Positions 39,287 to 51,440 of a DNA stretch of 64,000 nucleotides are shown here, in pieces. Source of the DNA: Otis tarda (Eukaryota > Chordata > Aves > Otidiformes > Otididae); contig CM048591.1 in assembly GCA_026413225.1 (NCBI GenBank), positions 78,514,509-78,578,508 of the forward strand, read 5' to 3'. The stretch's first letter is position 1. The number at the start of each line of letters is the position of its first letter. The position numbers and the translations under genes were made by a program. The notes under the pieces are model-generated. The model ran no database searches and was not told the DNA's origin. It worked only from the letters and a program-made list of their open reading frames with translations.

Positions 39287-39322
39287 TGTATCAGAGATAT
39301 ATGTTTGTATATCTCTGACACA
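39287..39322. repeat. Short inverted repeat (hairpin)
   Basis: TCAGAGATATA at 39291-39301 and its exact reverse complement at 39308-39318 enclose a 6-base loop (TGTTTG). Three more pairs form outside one mismatch, to 39287 and 39322. Too short for a microRNA precursor. Confidence 0.8.
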
Positions 39323-42300
39323 AACATAATTCTTTTCTCTAATTTATTAGAATTCGTATGAATTGCTAGTGTTACTTAAGCACAGATAGACCTACGTATT
39401 TTATCTAAACTTGCTCCTTGGAGAAAAAAGTGCCTTACCTCGAGGCAAACCCCTAGCAGGAAAAATCACCAGTGTCTGGAGCTGGGCAAATTCACAAACA
39501 AAAACAGAGAAAGAGGTGGCAAATTTATCCAACCTGCCTGCAGCATCTACTTCACAGTTTATGCACATTGCTCAGTGGCAGCGGAATTTCTGGGCTGTGC
39601 TTTTATGTTTTGGTCTCGACAACATAAACACTGGTTTCTCACAACAGTCCTGCTGTGGAAAGTACTGCGTGCCAAGACTGTGACAGGTGAACATGTTAGA
39701 CTTACACTTCAGAGCTTTTTACTGGCATCAGCGAAGACCAAAGCACTGAAAAAAAACCCATATAAAACCAACTAGATAGTGTGGAATTCAGCTGAGAAGA
39801 GGTCTACCAGAATTTGCTGTGCTGGAGGTACCACAGGGCATCCATGAGAGGTCTGCAGAGCTGAAGAGGTTGAGTGCTGGGGCCCCTTCTATGACAGAGC
39901 TGCATTTCTGCTGTTTTATGACACTAAGAAACTAACCGATTCCTCGTACACTAGTCTGAGGATGGAATACTTGCCTTTTTTCCTTCTTTTTCTTTTTTTT
40001 TTTTCTAAAAAAGTGCTTTGAGATCTGTGGTTGGCAGTTGCCAGTGCCTTTCACTGAGGTTATACAGAGTTTTCTTCTTCTTTTTCTAAAGAAGTAAAAC
40101 TTCTCTCCATGGTCTCAGTCTCAGTCTTCATTAAGGAGAAAGTATTTGAGATGGATAGCACAAACGGTGGTATTTTGAGCCTTTTTTTTCCTGATTCCTG
40201 ACAAAGAATGGCTGTTCAAAAAAGCTTCTGTTTACATTTTCAACTTTAAGATGGTACTTTCTGTGGCAATAGTGTACTTACAAAAAAAAAAAGTCTTAAA
40301 AATTGAACTCTGGTATTATTAGGAGGTTTCTCACAATACACATCTCAATAGTCTAGTTTCCACTGGCTGCCTAATAACAGATATGAGCTTGAACTTAACT
40401 ACATTCCAGTCAATAATGAAGGTTACTACTTCAGTCTAGTGAACAGTTTAGGGGAAATACACTTATTTAAGAGTAATAGATTTGATTGTAATCCTACACT
40501 CAAAGTTTTATTTTCTACAAGACAAAAATTCTCCAGCAATTGAATATTAAGATTCAAGAACAGTAAACCTTTGAGTATATTCTGAAAGAATTACCAGAAC
40601 ATTACAGTACAAAGTAGGAAGATTGAGCAATTATCTGAAAATAGTAAGTCTGGCACAAAATACAGATTAGAGACCATAACACCTGCAGTAGGTTATATTG
40701 ATTCTGTAATGAAACCCCATTTGTGTCCCTGTCACCAGCGTCTTCTTCCCATGGTGGATGCTGAGATACTTCTAAGGTATGAAACAAGAGGCTACCACAG
40801 ATCAACGCTTTCTCAGATATTTGGACAAACAAAAAATTCACCATTGGACATTTCAGTGAACAAAAAACCTGAAACCCTTGAATTGAACAAACGATTCAAC
40901 TTGGCATTTTGTGAGAAACAGCCCTGATTAGAAGAGGGCCCTTGTGCACCTTTTTCATTCCCTCGCTTTCTCTCCTGGTCCTATATTTTCTCTTTTTATT
41001 TCTCCTTTCCTGCTTCAGCTTTCTTAGCATATTTATTAACTTCATAGATTTTAAGAAAAAACAAAGGTAGAAAGGAAAAAGGGGGATAACCTTCAAAAAA
41101 CTTGTGACATTAATAAGATGAGTTGATATCACCAGCGCTTTACAGTCCAAAGTAATCATCTTCTCTAATACTTAACAGCCTATGATCTGTGCTATCTTTT
41201 TATCTTTTTGAATCAGCTATATATTTCACTATGCTAATATCAGAAAATTTAATGAAATAAAGTGCTTTTTAAAAAAAAAAAAACCCACCCTGGTATACCT
41301 CTAAAAGGAATGTTCTCTTAAGCTACGATTTGCCTGCAAAATAGAAGCTAAAATGTTGTGGCCAGATATAAAATAACTATTTTCTGATTTGTAATCATGG
41401 TAGCTTCTGAACAGTTTTGTGCCTGTCTCAAAGGATTGATATCAAGTGCTTGGTGACTAATACATAGAAGAAGCTTCTGTTCCCAAACTCCTAAATAAGC
41501 TAAAGGATTATTTATGACACACACAGCATTGTTTATCCACTCAAATCAGGCAGGCATTCATTTAATTACGTATTTGCTGTGTATCTCAAATAGCTGATCA
41601 AAAAAAGACTGATAACATTCAACAACTGGCATCTGATAACATTTCATGCTTGGTACCCAGTGACTGGCTAACAGGATTTAAAGACTTGACACAGAAGTAA
41701 AGGCTACTGGTGTTTAGAGAAAAACAGTTGTTTTTTGCATCAAACAGAATCTGTAAAACCTTTTGAATTACAAGAGCCTATGGGCATCCACTATATGTTT
41801 AGCGCCAACCTGTATTGGCTCATACACAAACTGTCAAGATAAAGGTTCATTCATTCTAATGAATTAGCTCTTTGTTAGTTTAAGATAGATCACCATGATT
41901 GAAGAGTTAATAGTACGATAAATAATTCTTTTAAGCCCTCTTTTATATTTGTTGCATGTTAAGATAGTATATCCATGCCTTCTGAGTATAATACCAGATA
42001 TCTAATTATATACTGTATTTTTAATTTGAGCATCAGCTGTTTAATGTATTCTCTCTGCTCCCTTGTGCAGTTCAAATAAACCTTCCTTATGTTACACATA
42101 CAAGTGATTTCCAAACCAATCATCACATTTAAAGTGCAGTCTAATGAAACCTTATTTTAAGAATATTTTTTTTTTTTTTTGCCAAATTGAGTGTTCCAGT
42201 GAAAGTTCTGGGCTGTATTACCATGTTAATGATACTGATAGATTCTAATATATAATTATTTGAATCAAACTTTTGAAACAAGCAGCTTTTAACAATTTTT

Positions 42301-43789
42301 TAATATTTCTACTTCATCTTAAGTACCAGATGTCAGGGACTCAAAAATGTGTTTATTTTGGTCTTTTGGTCCTTCAGAGATTTTTTCTGACTCGATATCA
42401 CTCATCTCTTGTGGATATGTATTTAGCTCCATTGAGTGAGCAAGCTCTAAGGAGTGGCAATCTGTGTTCCTCTAAAAAACGAATGGTTAGGCCACCTGCA
42501 CTTTTGGAAAAATCTCGAAAAGCTAGGAAAAAAATGTTACACAGACGTAGGCATTGCCCCAGATCTGATTAGGAGAACATCTAACTCCAGTTTTCTAGTG
42601 TTTGTAGCGGGTATTTCAACAAGAAGGCTAATAGTGGGTAACTAATCTGTCCTAGAGGAAGATTCTTACAAACCCTCCCAGTGTGCCCTAAAGCATATGT
42701 TGTATATACTTCAGATTAGACAGCCTGATAAGACTATGGCTGTTCTCATTTACTGTGTAAACATCTAATTGGTGTGATTCTCATACCTGCTCTTAGACTG
42801 CTCAACATTCAGGGAACACAATGTATAAGAAAAGGATGTCACTGCTATTTTAAATTAAACTTGTTCCCTGTTGTTAACAGAACAGCCTGTAAGTACGCTG
42901 CCAGTAGATTTTATTTAGCTACTGAAGGAACAAAGTATTCTTAAAAGAGTTCTAATTTTTCCTGTATTTGTACAGTGTTGACATCTATTCCCATGAAACC
43001 CAACAATGACACAGTAAGACTTTGGAGGGGCATGGGAAGGTTTCTTTTTCTAACCATTAGCATACTAAGTAGCCAGCTGAGGTTGAGAAAAGGCTCACAG
43101 TGCGTTATAACGGCATACATGCTTTCTGCTGATATTTCCTTGGCAGTGTTATCTTAAAGAAATAACAGAGAAGATCCATTCTACCATCAAGTACTAAGAA
43201 ATCAGAACATCTAATAGAAGCACAGGTGATTACGAGAATCCATACCAGCACACGTTGAATTTTCAAATTAAAAAAAAAAAAAAAAGACCTACTTCTTTTC
43301 CCAGGATGCGAGAAGAGACAACGTGCTTGGCTAAGTTTAGAAGCACTGGGTGTTGTTGTAAAAACAATACTGGGAATGCAGTTGTGTTCTTAAACAAAAA
43401 AAAAAAAAATTGCTATGTAAATACACAATAGCACTGCTACTGCAAAAAAAAAAAGAGCACTGTTTCACTGATGGCTGGTATTTTTAGAGCTACGATGAGT
43501 TTTGGTAAACTGGAGAGAGAAGTGGCCAAGCAGAGAGAGAGCTAGAAACACAGATGTGGGGAAGAGGCCACAGAAGTGACTCAAACCTCATTAATGAAAG
43601 CAAATTGCCAGAAAAAAAAGTGCTGCAGGAACAAGTGACGAGAGCAAAAATACAAGAATAACTGGCAAATCTTGAGACAGATCGTGCAGTAGGGAGAAAG
43701 ACTGATTGGCTAAGTTGGATTTGAAAAAAAAGAATTGTGAGGTCTCAAGTGTTACCTAACCTGAAAAAAAATTAAAATTTGCTCAAAAA
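39323..43789. other. Unique AT-rich noncoding DNA with A and T tracts
   Basis: T or A runs occur at 39990-40005, 41270-41283, 42166-42180, 43270-43285, 43398-43410 and 43445-43454. No mobile element family is recognised. The frame at 42273-42572 (99 codons) ends in a basic stretch but has no known domain or splice support. Confidence 0.5.
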
Positions 43790-43799
43790 GATGTGTTCA

Positions 43800-43900
43800 G
43801 CCTCCACAGGGGGCAGCTAAGCTGGGGTTAATTAAAACACTGTGGCCACTACTGTGGAGGAAGGTGTGGTCACGTGCACGGTCACCACGTGGAAATCTGG
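43800..43900. promoter_or_regulatory. Paired CACGTG E-boxes in a GC-richer island
   Basis: Perfect CACGTG palindromes lie at 43871-43876 and 43886-43891, each preceded by a GGTCAC-type sequence (43868-43873 and 43880-43885). A further AGGGGGCAGC motif (43807-43816) resembles half of a CTCF site. CACGTG is bound by bHLH proteins such as USF, MYC/MAX, MITF/TFEB and CLOCK/BMAL1. The motifs are seen; function is inferred. Confidence 0.35.
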
Positions 43901-44743
43901 TCGTTACTGGGTCGATGAATTTTTTCCCTTTTTATACCTGGTGATATTTTCAGGACTAGCCGAAGTTCACAACACAAACAGTAGGTGACTGAACAAAACT
44001 TTTTCTAGTCTAGAAAGTGTTTTTGTGAAAAAAAATTGCAAGGGGTCCAGCTGAGGATCCTGAAGCAGCTGTACAATTGAAGAATCTGAGGCAAAATAAA
44101 TGTATCTATCTAGAAACAGCAAAAGGCAGGTGTTTTTTTTGATGCTAAAGTTGTGCAAAGATCTGTGAAGACTGTCTTGGTAGAAAATTTGTATAGATTG
44201 ACTGAGAGAGAACAGAAAAAAAAGGGAAAAAAAACCTCTGCAGAGTCAATATATTACACTTCATTGGTGTGATTCATTAAAACGGTACTTAAGCACATAG
44301 ACATTACCATTTTCTTGGTAAGTATGTCAAGTATACAAAAGTTAAGCAAAAGCCATCAGACGAAAAAACCTCATAATGCACTGCACTTCGACTGATCCTT
44401 CCACAAAGCTATTAAGCCCAAAAGGAGACAGAATTTGCAGGAGGAGAGCTGTCCCTTGTGAAATATGTGTACCTTTTAAAGAATGAATTACATTATAAAA
44501 TGCATTTTAATGAAGCTGTAGACTGCAAATTAATGTGTTGTCTTGTTCCACACATTCTACAAGCAGGAGTCCGTACTGAGATTTTCTTACTGAGGTTAAG
44601 ATTTACTTTCAGGACTTCATATTTTTCGAACACACTTTTTGAACAGGGAGAAGCACTTAAAACAGCAAACTAAGAAGGTTTCTTTAGCTTTACCAAGAAA
44701 AAACATATGCTTCATATATGATCTATAAGCAGAAACACAACTT

Positions 44744-44782
44744 ATCATAGAATGGTTTGGGTTGGAAGGGACGTTTAAAGTT
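44744..44782 (-). mobile_element. Very short CR1 3'-end fragment
   Basis: ATCATAGAATGGTTTGGG followed by TTGGAAGGGAC matches the extreme 3' end of CR1 in antisense (compare 58193-58221). Similarity fades after 44782, so only about 40 bp remain. Confidence 0.8.
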
Positions 44783-45159
44783 GATGGAAGGACATTCCAT
44801 CCAGGCTAATATTCTTCCCAGATTTTCTTCGTCACATAGGCTGTGGTCTGCCTGAAAGGAATGGTGTGGGAGCCTTTTTATTGGGACATGAGTATTATTG
44901 CAAAAGCAAGTGGCACCCCAGGGCTTGAATGGAACATGGTGGACATGGAGAGGGATGGACAAGGAACAGCCCCTACAATCAAGGTGCCCACACTGTCACT
45001 TGTTTATAAAGAAAAAGTATAGTTGTGAATTCTCAATTATCTGTTTGCAAGCCAGGAGCACACAACTATGAAATCCTCATTTGAAAGATGTGGTACTTCA
45101 GCTTGCAAATTCATGAATATTTCACGTTTGCTGTACAAACAGAGCAGCAAACTGCAGCA

Positions 45160-45560
45160 GAGCCCTCCCTGGATAGCAAATGCTCTGTAGTTTAAGCGAG
45201 TGCGGGCAAAAGCAGGGGGTCATCACATTTTGAGCGGGAAATGAGCCTAATGATACAACAAACCTTAATTTAGACTATTTTCTTAACGTGCTGCCAAGGG
45301 GATCACGCTGGGAGATTTGCTGTAATGAACTCCACCTGGAACCTCAGTAAATCTGCAACGGGGGGCTGACTGGTGGCTGGTTACCGATACTGCTGCAGCT
45401 CTGGTTATTGGAGCTCTAGTTTGATCATGAAGTGACCATCCAAACAAGGAATGAAGATAAAAGTTTGGAGACTGCCAGTTCGGCGTGCTACGTTTAATAA
45501 GCAGATTGTAGCATAGATGGGCCCACTGACCAGCTCCCCTTTAAGATGTAAGAAACTTCA
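45160..45560. other. Candidate conserved noncoding element
   Basis: Unique, GC-richer sequence with several CpGs and no simple repeat. It contains an AT core (CCTTAATTTAGAC, 45264-45276), a GCTGCCAAGGGGATCACGC-like stretch (about 45291-45309) and a segment with CAGTTCGGCGTGC (45477-45489). No credible open frame is present. Enhancer-like character is inferred from composition only. Confidence 0.3.
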
Positions 45561-48500
45561 GTCCTCTTCAAAATGAAATTTCAGAAAAGAGGTATTGCCA
45601 TAGCTATAGTGACAAGAGGAAAAATAGCAGGACAAATGAATCTATTAAGGCTTAACTTCAATACTATTTTAAACCAGTGAATCCTCTTAAGCTAGTTTAG
45701 GGTACATCACCCATTGTCATTTTTGGTTCTCTGTTTTTGAATTTCTGGTTTCTACTCACAGAAATAAAGCATCTGATGTATCTGAAGTATAATATAGCGT
45801 ACTTAACAGTTAGATACATATGAGCCATTCTGTGTGTCAAAGTTTAGCCAGGAACAAATTAATAGTTAATGGTACTACAAGTGCTTTTTACCTACTTCTG
45901 AATATATTAGTCCCTTAATAATCTTACTGTCCGGAGGCTACTTGCCAAAACACTATCAGATAGAAGTATTACAAAAAGTACATATAAATGATATCTATGG
46001 AATCTATGCAGTATCAACTATTAAAATACTAATACACTTGAAACAAACAGGATCCAGCACATTGTTCTATTATTACATATATCTACATACTTTTTAACCT
46101 TCTTAAAAGGCTACTCTGTTGTGCTTCATAGTACAAAATGTATGAAAGAATAGTAGATTTAAACTCTAAAAAGTCTGCTTTGATTGATTCAGTGTAGTTT
46201 CATACTCAGCTTGTAGTTTTAATTCAGTATGGTCTGAAAACACCACATAGTAAAAATCCCTCTGAACCAGAATGCCACTTTTCATATGAAATTCATGTCC
46301 CAATCTAGCATCAGCCAGATCTCAAATTTTTGTAGTCAGATCTCAAAACACTACTTCACACTTGGAAAGTTAGAATTTAATTTTGAAGTTACAAGTAGTT
46401 AACACCTATTTTTTATATATTGCTTACTGTGTCTTTAGCTATCACAAAAGTTAAAATTAGAAATACACAGGTGCATTAATTCTGATTTCTTCACATTCTT
46501 CTTATAAAATGTCTCTGTAAGGCTTGCTGACCAGATCCTTCACCAAACTGAGACACTTCAAAAGTAATCTGGAAGTCCATGAATCTCTCAAAGTAACTTA
46601 GGGTGTTGCAAGGCAAAGTTTGTCTGAATAACATGAAAACTTAAAAATATGTTAACTTCAAATAAAATTTGGACAACAATGAAATTGCTGGAGGTAACTT
46701 TTACCTCCAGGGGAATTAATTGTCACATTTTGAACAGTGTTTTAAGATCATAAACATAGAACATGCTATTCTACAGAAAATTGCGTAACAGGAAGGCTGA
46801 AAAATGCAAGTTTCATGGGCAGGGTGTGCAGGGTGCTCTTAAGGATCTTGCATTTGGCTGGGTGTACGTGGAGGAATCAAAACTGCTAATGACAACTCCA
46901 CATGTCAAACTTCTCCATGAAGATGAGAGGACTGAAATGCATCAGGTCAGCAAATTTAAAAACCTAAACTCATTTCATAGGACTGACCACAGCCACCACA
47001 AAATGTCTTGTGAGAAATAAGTTTGTTGTTTGCTTAAAAGATTCTAGGCATTCTGAATAACAGCAATACTAATTTTAAAAAATTATTTTATTCTGGCTTA
47101 TAAGCGGCATAGCATAGAAAAAGGCTTTGACTGATATAAAAAAAAATGCAAACACAGTTTACATCACTTCAAAACAGTGCACTAGGATGGAGATTAATCA
47201 TTAATAGAATCGTTCTCTTGAAAGAACAAAGTCTTTTGTGTATAATTATTAATCTTCTCAGTAGGACTCTTTACCACTTCATTGAGAAAAAGGTAAGTCT
47301 CATCTTAGAGAAAGGAGCATATAACTAGAAAAATTATCCTGATGACTTCTAATGTTGAAGATTACTTCATCTGTGAAGCAATTAATTATCTGAAAATGAA
47401 GTTTTTTACATGAAAGATCATAGGATCTGATCTGAACCCTTAGCTGGAAACCCAATGGTAGAAAACTTGGTGCTTACAGGATTCATAAATTCAGTTCCTG
47501 GAAGGTTTAGTCAAACTTGTTGCTTTTCTGAAAAGATTGAATCAAACCAGTAAAAAACCAGTTTCAAGAGTTAAATCAGGCCCCCTCCATACATTTTCAA
47601 TTTCTGAAAAGTGACCCTTTTTTAAAGCTAAATTACCTCTCTGCAGAAACTGAACATTTTAATATATTTTCAAAAATTATGGATTTCAACTTCACATGAG
47701 TTCACAAAGCTTTAACCTCTAAAGCTTAAATGTATACCAGAGTTTTAACCTGGCATTCCACAGTTCAGCAATGCAAAAACTGGCATGAGGTTTGTGTCAG
47801 AAGTCATGAATATCTATCACGATCCCACTGAGAATGTTTTAGAAAAGTTTTGTATTTATGTGTGTGCATAAATTCATACAAATACCAATTTTTCAAAAAG
47901 AACATTTCAATATTACTATCTATACTTTTATAACTAGAATAGTCTAGTCACAGGATTCAAGTTTCCCACCTAAAAAAACCTGTGAAAACTTTTGTGCTTG
48001 ATTGCAACTGAAAGGGTTTTAAAAAAGTAGCGTAGAGAAGAAATGTAGCTATGTGAACCTTCCTCCAATATCACACCAATGCACATTGGGCACAGTGCAA
48101 CCTAAAACTACTCATAATATAGAAATAGCTAAATGTATTAGTCAGGCTACATTAAATAAAGTTTCAGCTGACACCTCAATATTTCAATGCCTTACAGCAT
48201 ACCCTGTTTCAAGACTGATTAATACTTCTTAGTCTTCACATCATTATTTTGTTGTTGACCACTAGTACAGAACTGAAATTTTTTCTATTTAGTACTATCT
48301 AGAAACTGATATTGGACTGTATGTCTTTGGTTCTCTTCTAACGCTGCACTGCATCTCTACAGCTCCAAGCTCTTAGATGCATCCAACCTTTGGGAAGCAC
48401 ATTTCTCCACAGTTGTCTTCTCCCTGCTTTGGTGACTCAATGATCAGGTGACACAGGGCCTTTTTCCATCATGGTTCGTATGTCAGTAACTTCACAGGTC

Positions 48501-50619
48501 TCCTGACAATATATCTACTTTGCAGATATAAGATGACAAAGTTAGCTTTAAATGAATTAGCTCAGGTCAGCAGTTCAGTCGTAGCAGCCCAGTATGAACT
48601 CATTTATTCTCTTTGTCTGCAAACGGGGAAAGTGTCATTCCTGCAGGAGTGTCATTCCTGAGTCTCCTGAAGGAGAAGGTTTTTTTGTTTTTTTTTTTTT
48701 AAGAATTTCAGACTTTCCAAACAAACAACTAAATAAGGAAAAGGTCTTATTGTGCCAAATGGGAAAATAAGCTTATTTAGCAAAAACCCAGTATCTCTAC
48801 ACAGCATCGAGCTACTCTGTGCAGACAAACTCTTAAGAGATTCAGATCTACAAATTACAATAAAGGTAAATGCTCCTAATGTTGTTGAGTTTTGAAAATT
48901 ATCTTTCTTCTTTAGCTTTTACTAACTTTCTTTCTTGCTTCTTTAGATGCTTCAATACAAAGAAGTACTAATCATTTAGCCATTCACAAGGAGTACGTTA
49001 GTAATATTGGCAAAGTTAGAGAAAATACATGAATGATTCAAGTTCAGAAGTGTTTCCTCTTAGTAAATGTTTGCAAGATTACATTATTATGGGCAGAAAG
49101 TAGTGGAAAAGCTGTGTTGATAGTCAAACCATCTGAAAATGTGGCTTTTCTTTCACCTTAATCTATGTTACTGCAATAAAAACAGAAGAGTGTACATACA
49201 CAAGCAGCACACAAATGCACAAAATCAACCTCCTAAACAAATGTGTGGGTCATGTGTAGGACAGTTAGTCTAATTATTTGTCTCAATAAGGCTATACTTT
49301 GTAAAGTCTCTTTTTTTTTTTCACTTAAATCTGTTTCAGAGCAGTTAGGCATCTGTAATAAGGACAGGACACAGGGTGAAAACAGAATCACTGACTCTGA
49401 CGGATGGTCACCTACTGTTGATGGATAGAGGGCAGACATCTGTTCTCAAGTTTCCAGAGCTCTCTGTAGCGCTTAACATTTGCAACCATAAGATATTGCC
49501 TGTCTCATCGAGGCTGTGGTTCAGATATGTACACCAAAATGATGCAAATTCCTGCTGGTACTGGTCACCCTAAGAGAAGAGATGGCAAATTGCATCTCTG
49601 CTGCTAGGTTTCTTCTCACTCTTCATCTATAGTCAATGTCTTTAGGAAATGCCAGTTATTTCAGAAATCTGAGAACTCAGCAGCAGAGATTCCGCTAGTT
49701 AAGGAAATCTGTCTTGTGAGAGGTACTCTCCTTCAAAGTATTTGGTGTTCTGGGACCAGCTTAAATAAAGTTTCAGATGAAGGGCTGTTTTTCTGACAAA
49801 ACGTGAATGTTTGCTAGCAGAGAGAAGCTCTCTCTTGGACTCAGTTCAGACTACTGAATGTGCATGGTCACAGAAAACAAAAACTTCGAAAGACTTCCAC
49901 TTTTTCCAGTTGAAAGTTACACATATCTTTTTTTTTCCTCTTATTCTCATTTTTAAACACCCAGAAAAAAGTGTCTATGGTATTAAAGATGCAAACTGTA
50001 CCCAAACAAAATATCATATACACACAACCTTCCTTCCAGAAAAAAAAAGGGCAAATAAAATAATGGAAAACACATGACACATTAACTATGTTACCCAATG
50101 AATGGCTGCAGGGTTCAAATACCATAGATATGTGGCCAAGAAAAACAGTCTGAATGGTTTAATGAAGAAGATAGACATTTCATTCTTCTATGCTAGACAT
50201 AGCAAAATTTTCTTGATGTTGAATATGTTATTGCATTTTGACTGCTGAGTATAAGAATCAACATACCAAGAGTTCATCTAGGGAAGATAATATCTAGAGA
50301 TGCAAAAGAAGTTATATAAGGTGAAAATACTTTTTCAAGAAGATTAAAAAATGTTCCAGTTGTTTTTGCTTTAACAATACCATAGCACAACCCTTCTGAG
50401 ATGTGTGAGCTGCTGAAAAGTTTGGCAACAGACAAAGAGGATCTCATGTAGATGAGAAAAAATACAGGACAAATATGGAAGTGAAACTATAACTGTCTTT
50501 GAAGACATGGCTGGATGGTAGAGATTGTGGGAAATACAGATGAGTTTAATTGCCAGAATTCTACTGAAAAGTATCCTGCATGTGTTTTGGTCTGATTCAA
50601 CCACCGTTCAATAGTTTCA
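45561..50619. other. Unique AT-rich noncoding DNA
   Basis: No recognised gene or repeat family. An imperfect 17-bp tandem duplication with the core AGTGTCATTCCTG lies at 48631-48660. T-rich tracts occur at 48680-48700 and 49311-49321. The frame at 46763-47020 (85 codons) is not recognisable. Confidence 0.5.
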
Positions 50620-51440
50620 TTAATGCTGTAAACAACAGAATAAATAGTACATTTACTGAATTTGCAGATGACATCAAACTGAGAAGCTGATAGCTGCAAT
50701 TATTCTAAAAAATATCAGAATTCAAAATAACCTTGACAAGTTGAAACCTTGTTTGGGGGGAAAATAAACAGGTAGCTACTCAGGAAGGACAAGTGTAAGG
50801 TGCTAACTTAAACAGAACAAATAGGTTACACACATACAGGATGGGAACACAAATAGTTCTAAGCTATGGAAAATAATCTAGATATTCTAGCTGCTCATGA
50901 GATAGCTATGAATCTACGTCTTGCTCTTCTGAAAAAAGCAAGAACTACTTGTGGATGCATGAAACCAAGAATAGGTTGCAAGATGTAAAATAATTTTCAA
51001 CAGTTGTGAACACTGACCAGATTATTCCTTCTGGTTTGAGATGCCCTCATTCAGTAAGGGTGTGACTGAGCTGAAAGAGCCCAGAGGAGAATAATGGGAA
51101 GGATCAGAAGTCTACCTGACACATATTTGGTCAGTCCTAAAAAAAATGACTGATAGAATTGGAGGGGAAAGTTTATAACACATTTCAAATATGTAGAAAC
51201 TTGTTACAAAAAGGCAGGGAGTCATGTATGGGACAAAGGGAGAGAATTCAAGTTGGACATTGAGACAAACATACTAAAGCAAAGATAGTGAATCAGTGGG
51301 ATAGATTAAGAATCCGTTTTCTGTTTATCATTCGAAGCCTTTACAGATGGATTAGACAAGCATCTGTCAGAAATGACATACATGTGTCAGAGGACAATGG
51401 ACCACATAACTTTTCATGGTCTCTTACAGCTTTGTAGTTC
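50620..51440 (+). mobile_element. Very old CR1 LINE fragment including the reverse-transcriptase end
   Basis: A heavily decayed CR1-type copy in sense orientation. At 50661-50681 the DNA still encodes the reverse-transcriptase motif Phe-Ala-Asp-Asp followed by Ile-Lys-Leu, close to the FADDTKL of CR1. Downstream blocks keep the order of the CR1 3' coding end: a lysine-rich GGACAAGTGTAAGGTGCT segment near 50787, a GCTCATGAGATAGCTATG block near 50892, and a GAGCCCAGAGGAGAATAATGG block at about 51077-51096. Frames are broken throughout. It is far older than the other CR1 copies and cannot make enzyme. Confidence 0.75.

Noticed and set aside
42762-42775. GTAAACATCT resembling the miR-30 seed region
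   Set aside because: It differs from the mature miR-30 sequence after the first bases, and no hairpin precursor is visible.
43801-43818. Full CTCF site
   Set aside because: Only the AGGGGGCAGC half fits; the upstream CCAC part is out of register by one base.
46763-47020. 85-codon frame with a reasonable residue mix
   Set aside because: No recognisable domain, and a CAG/GT-like junction near 46946 alone is too weak to call an exon.
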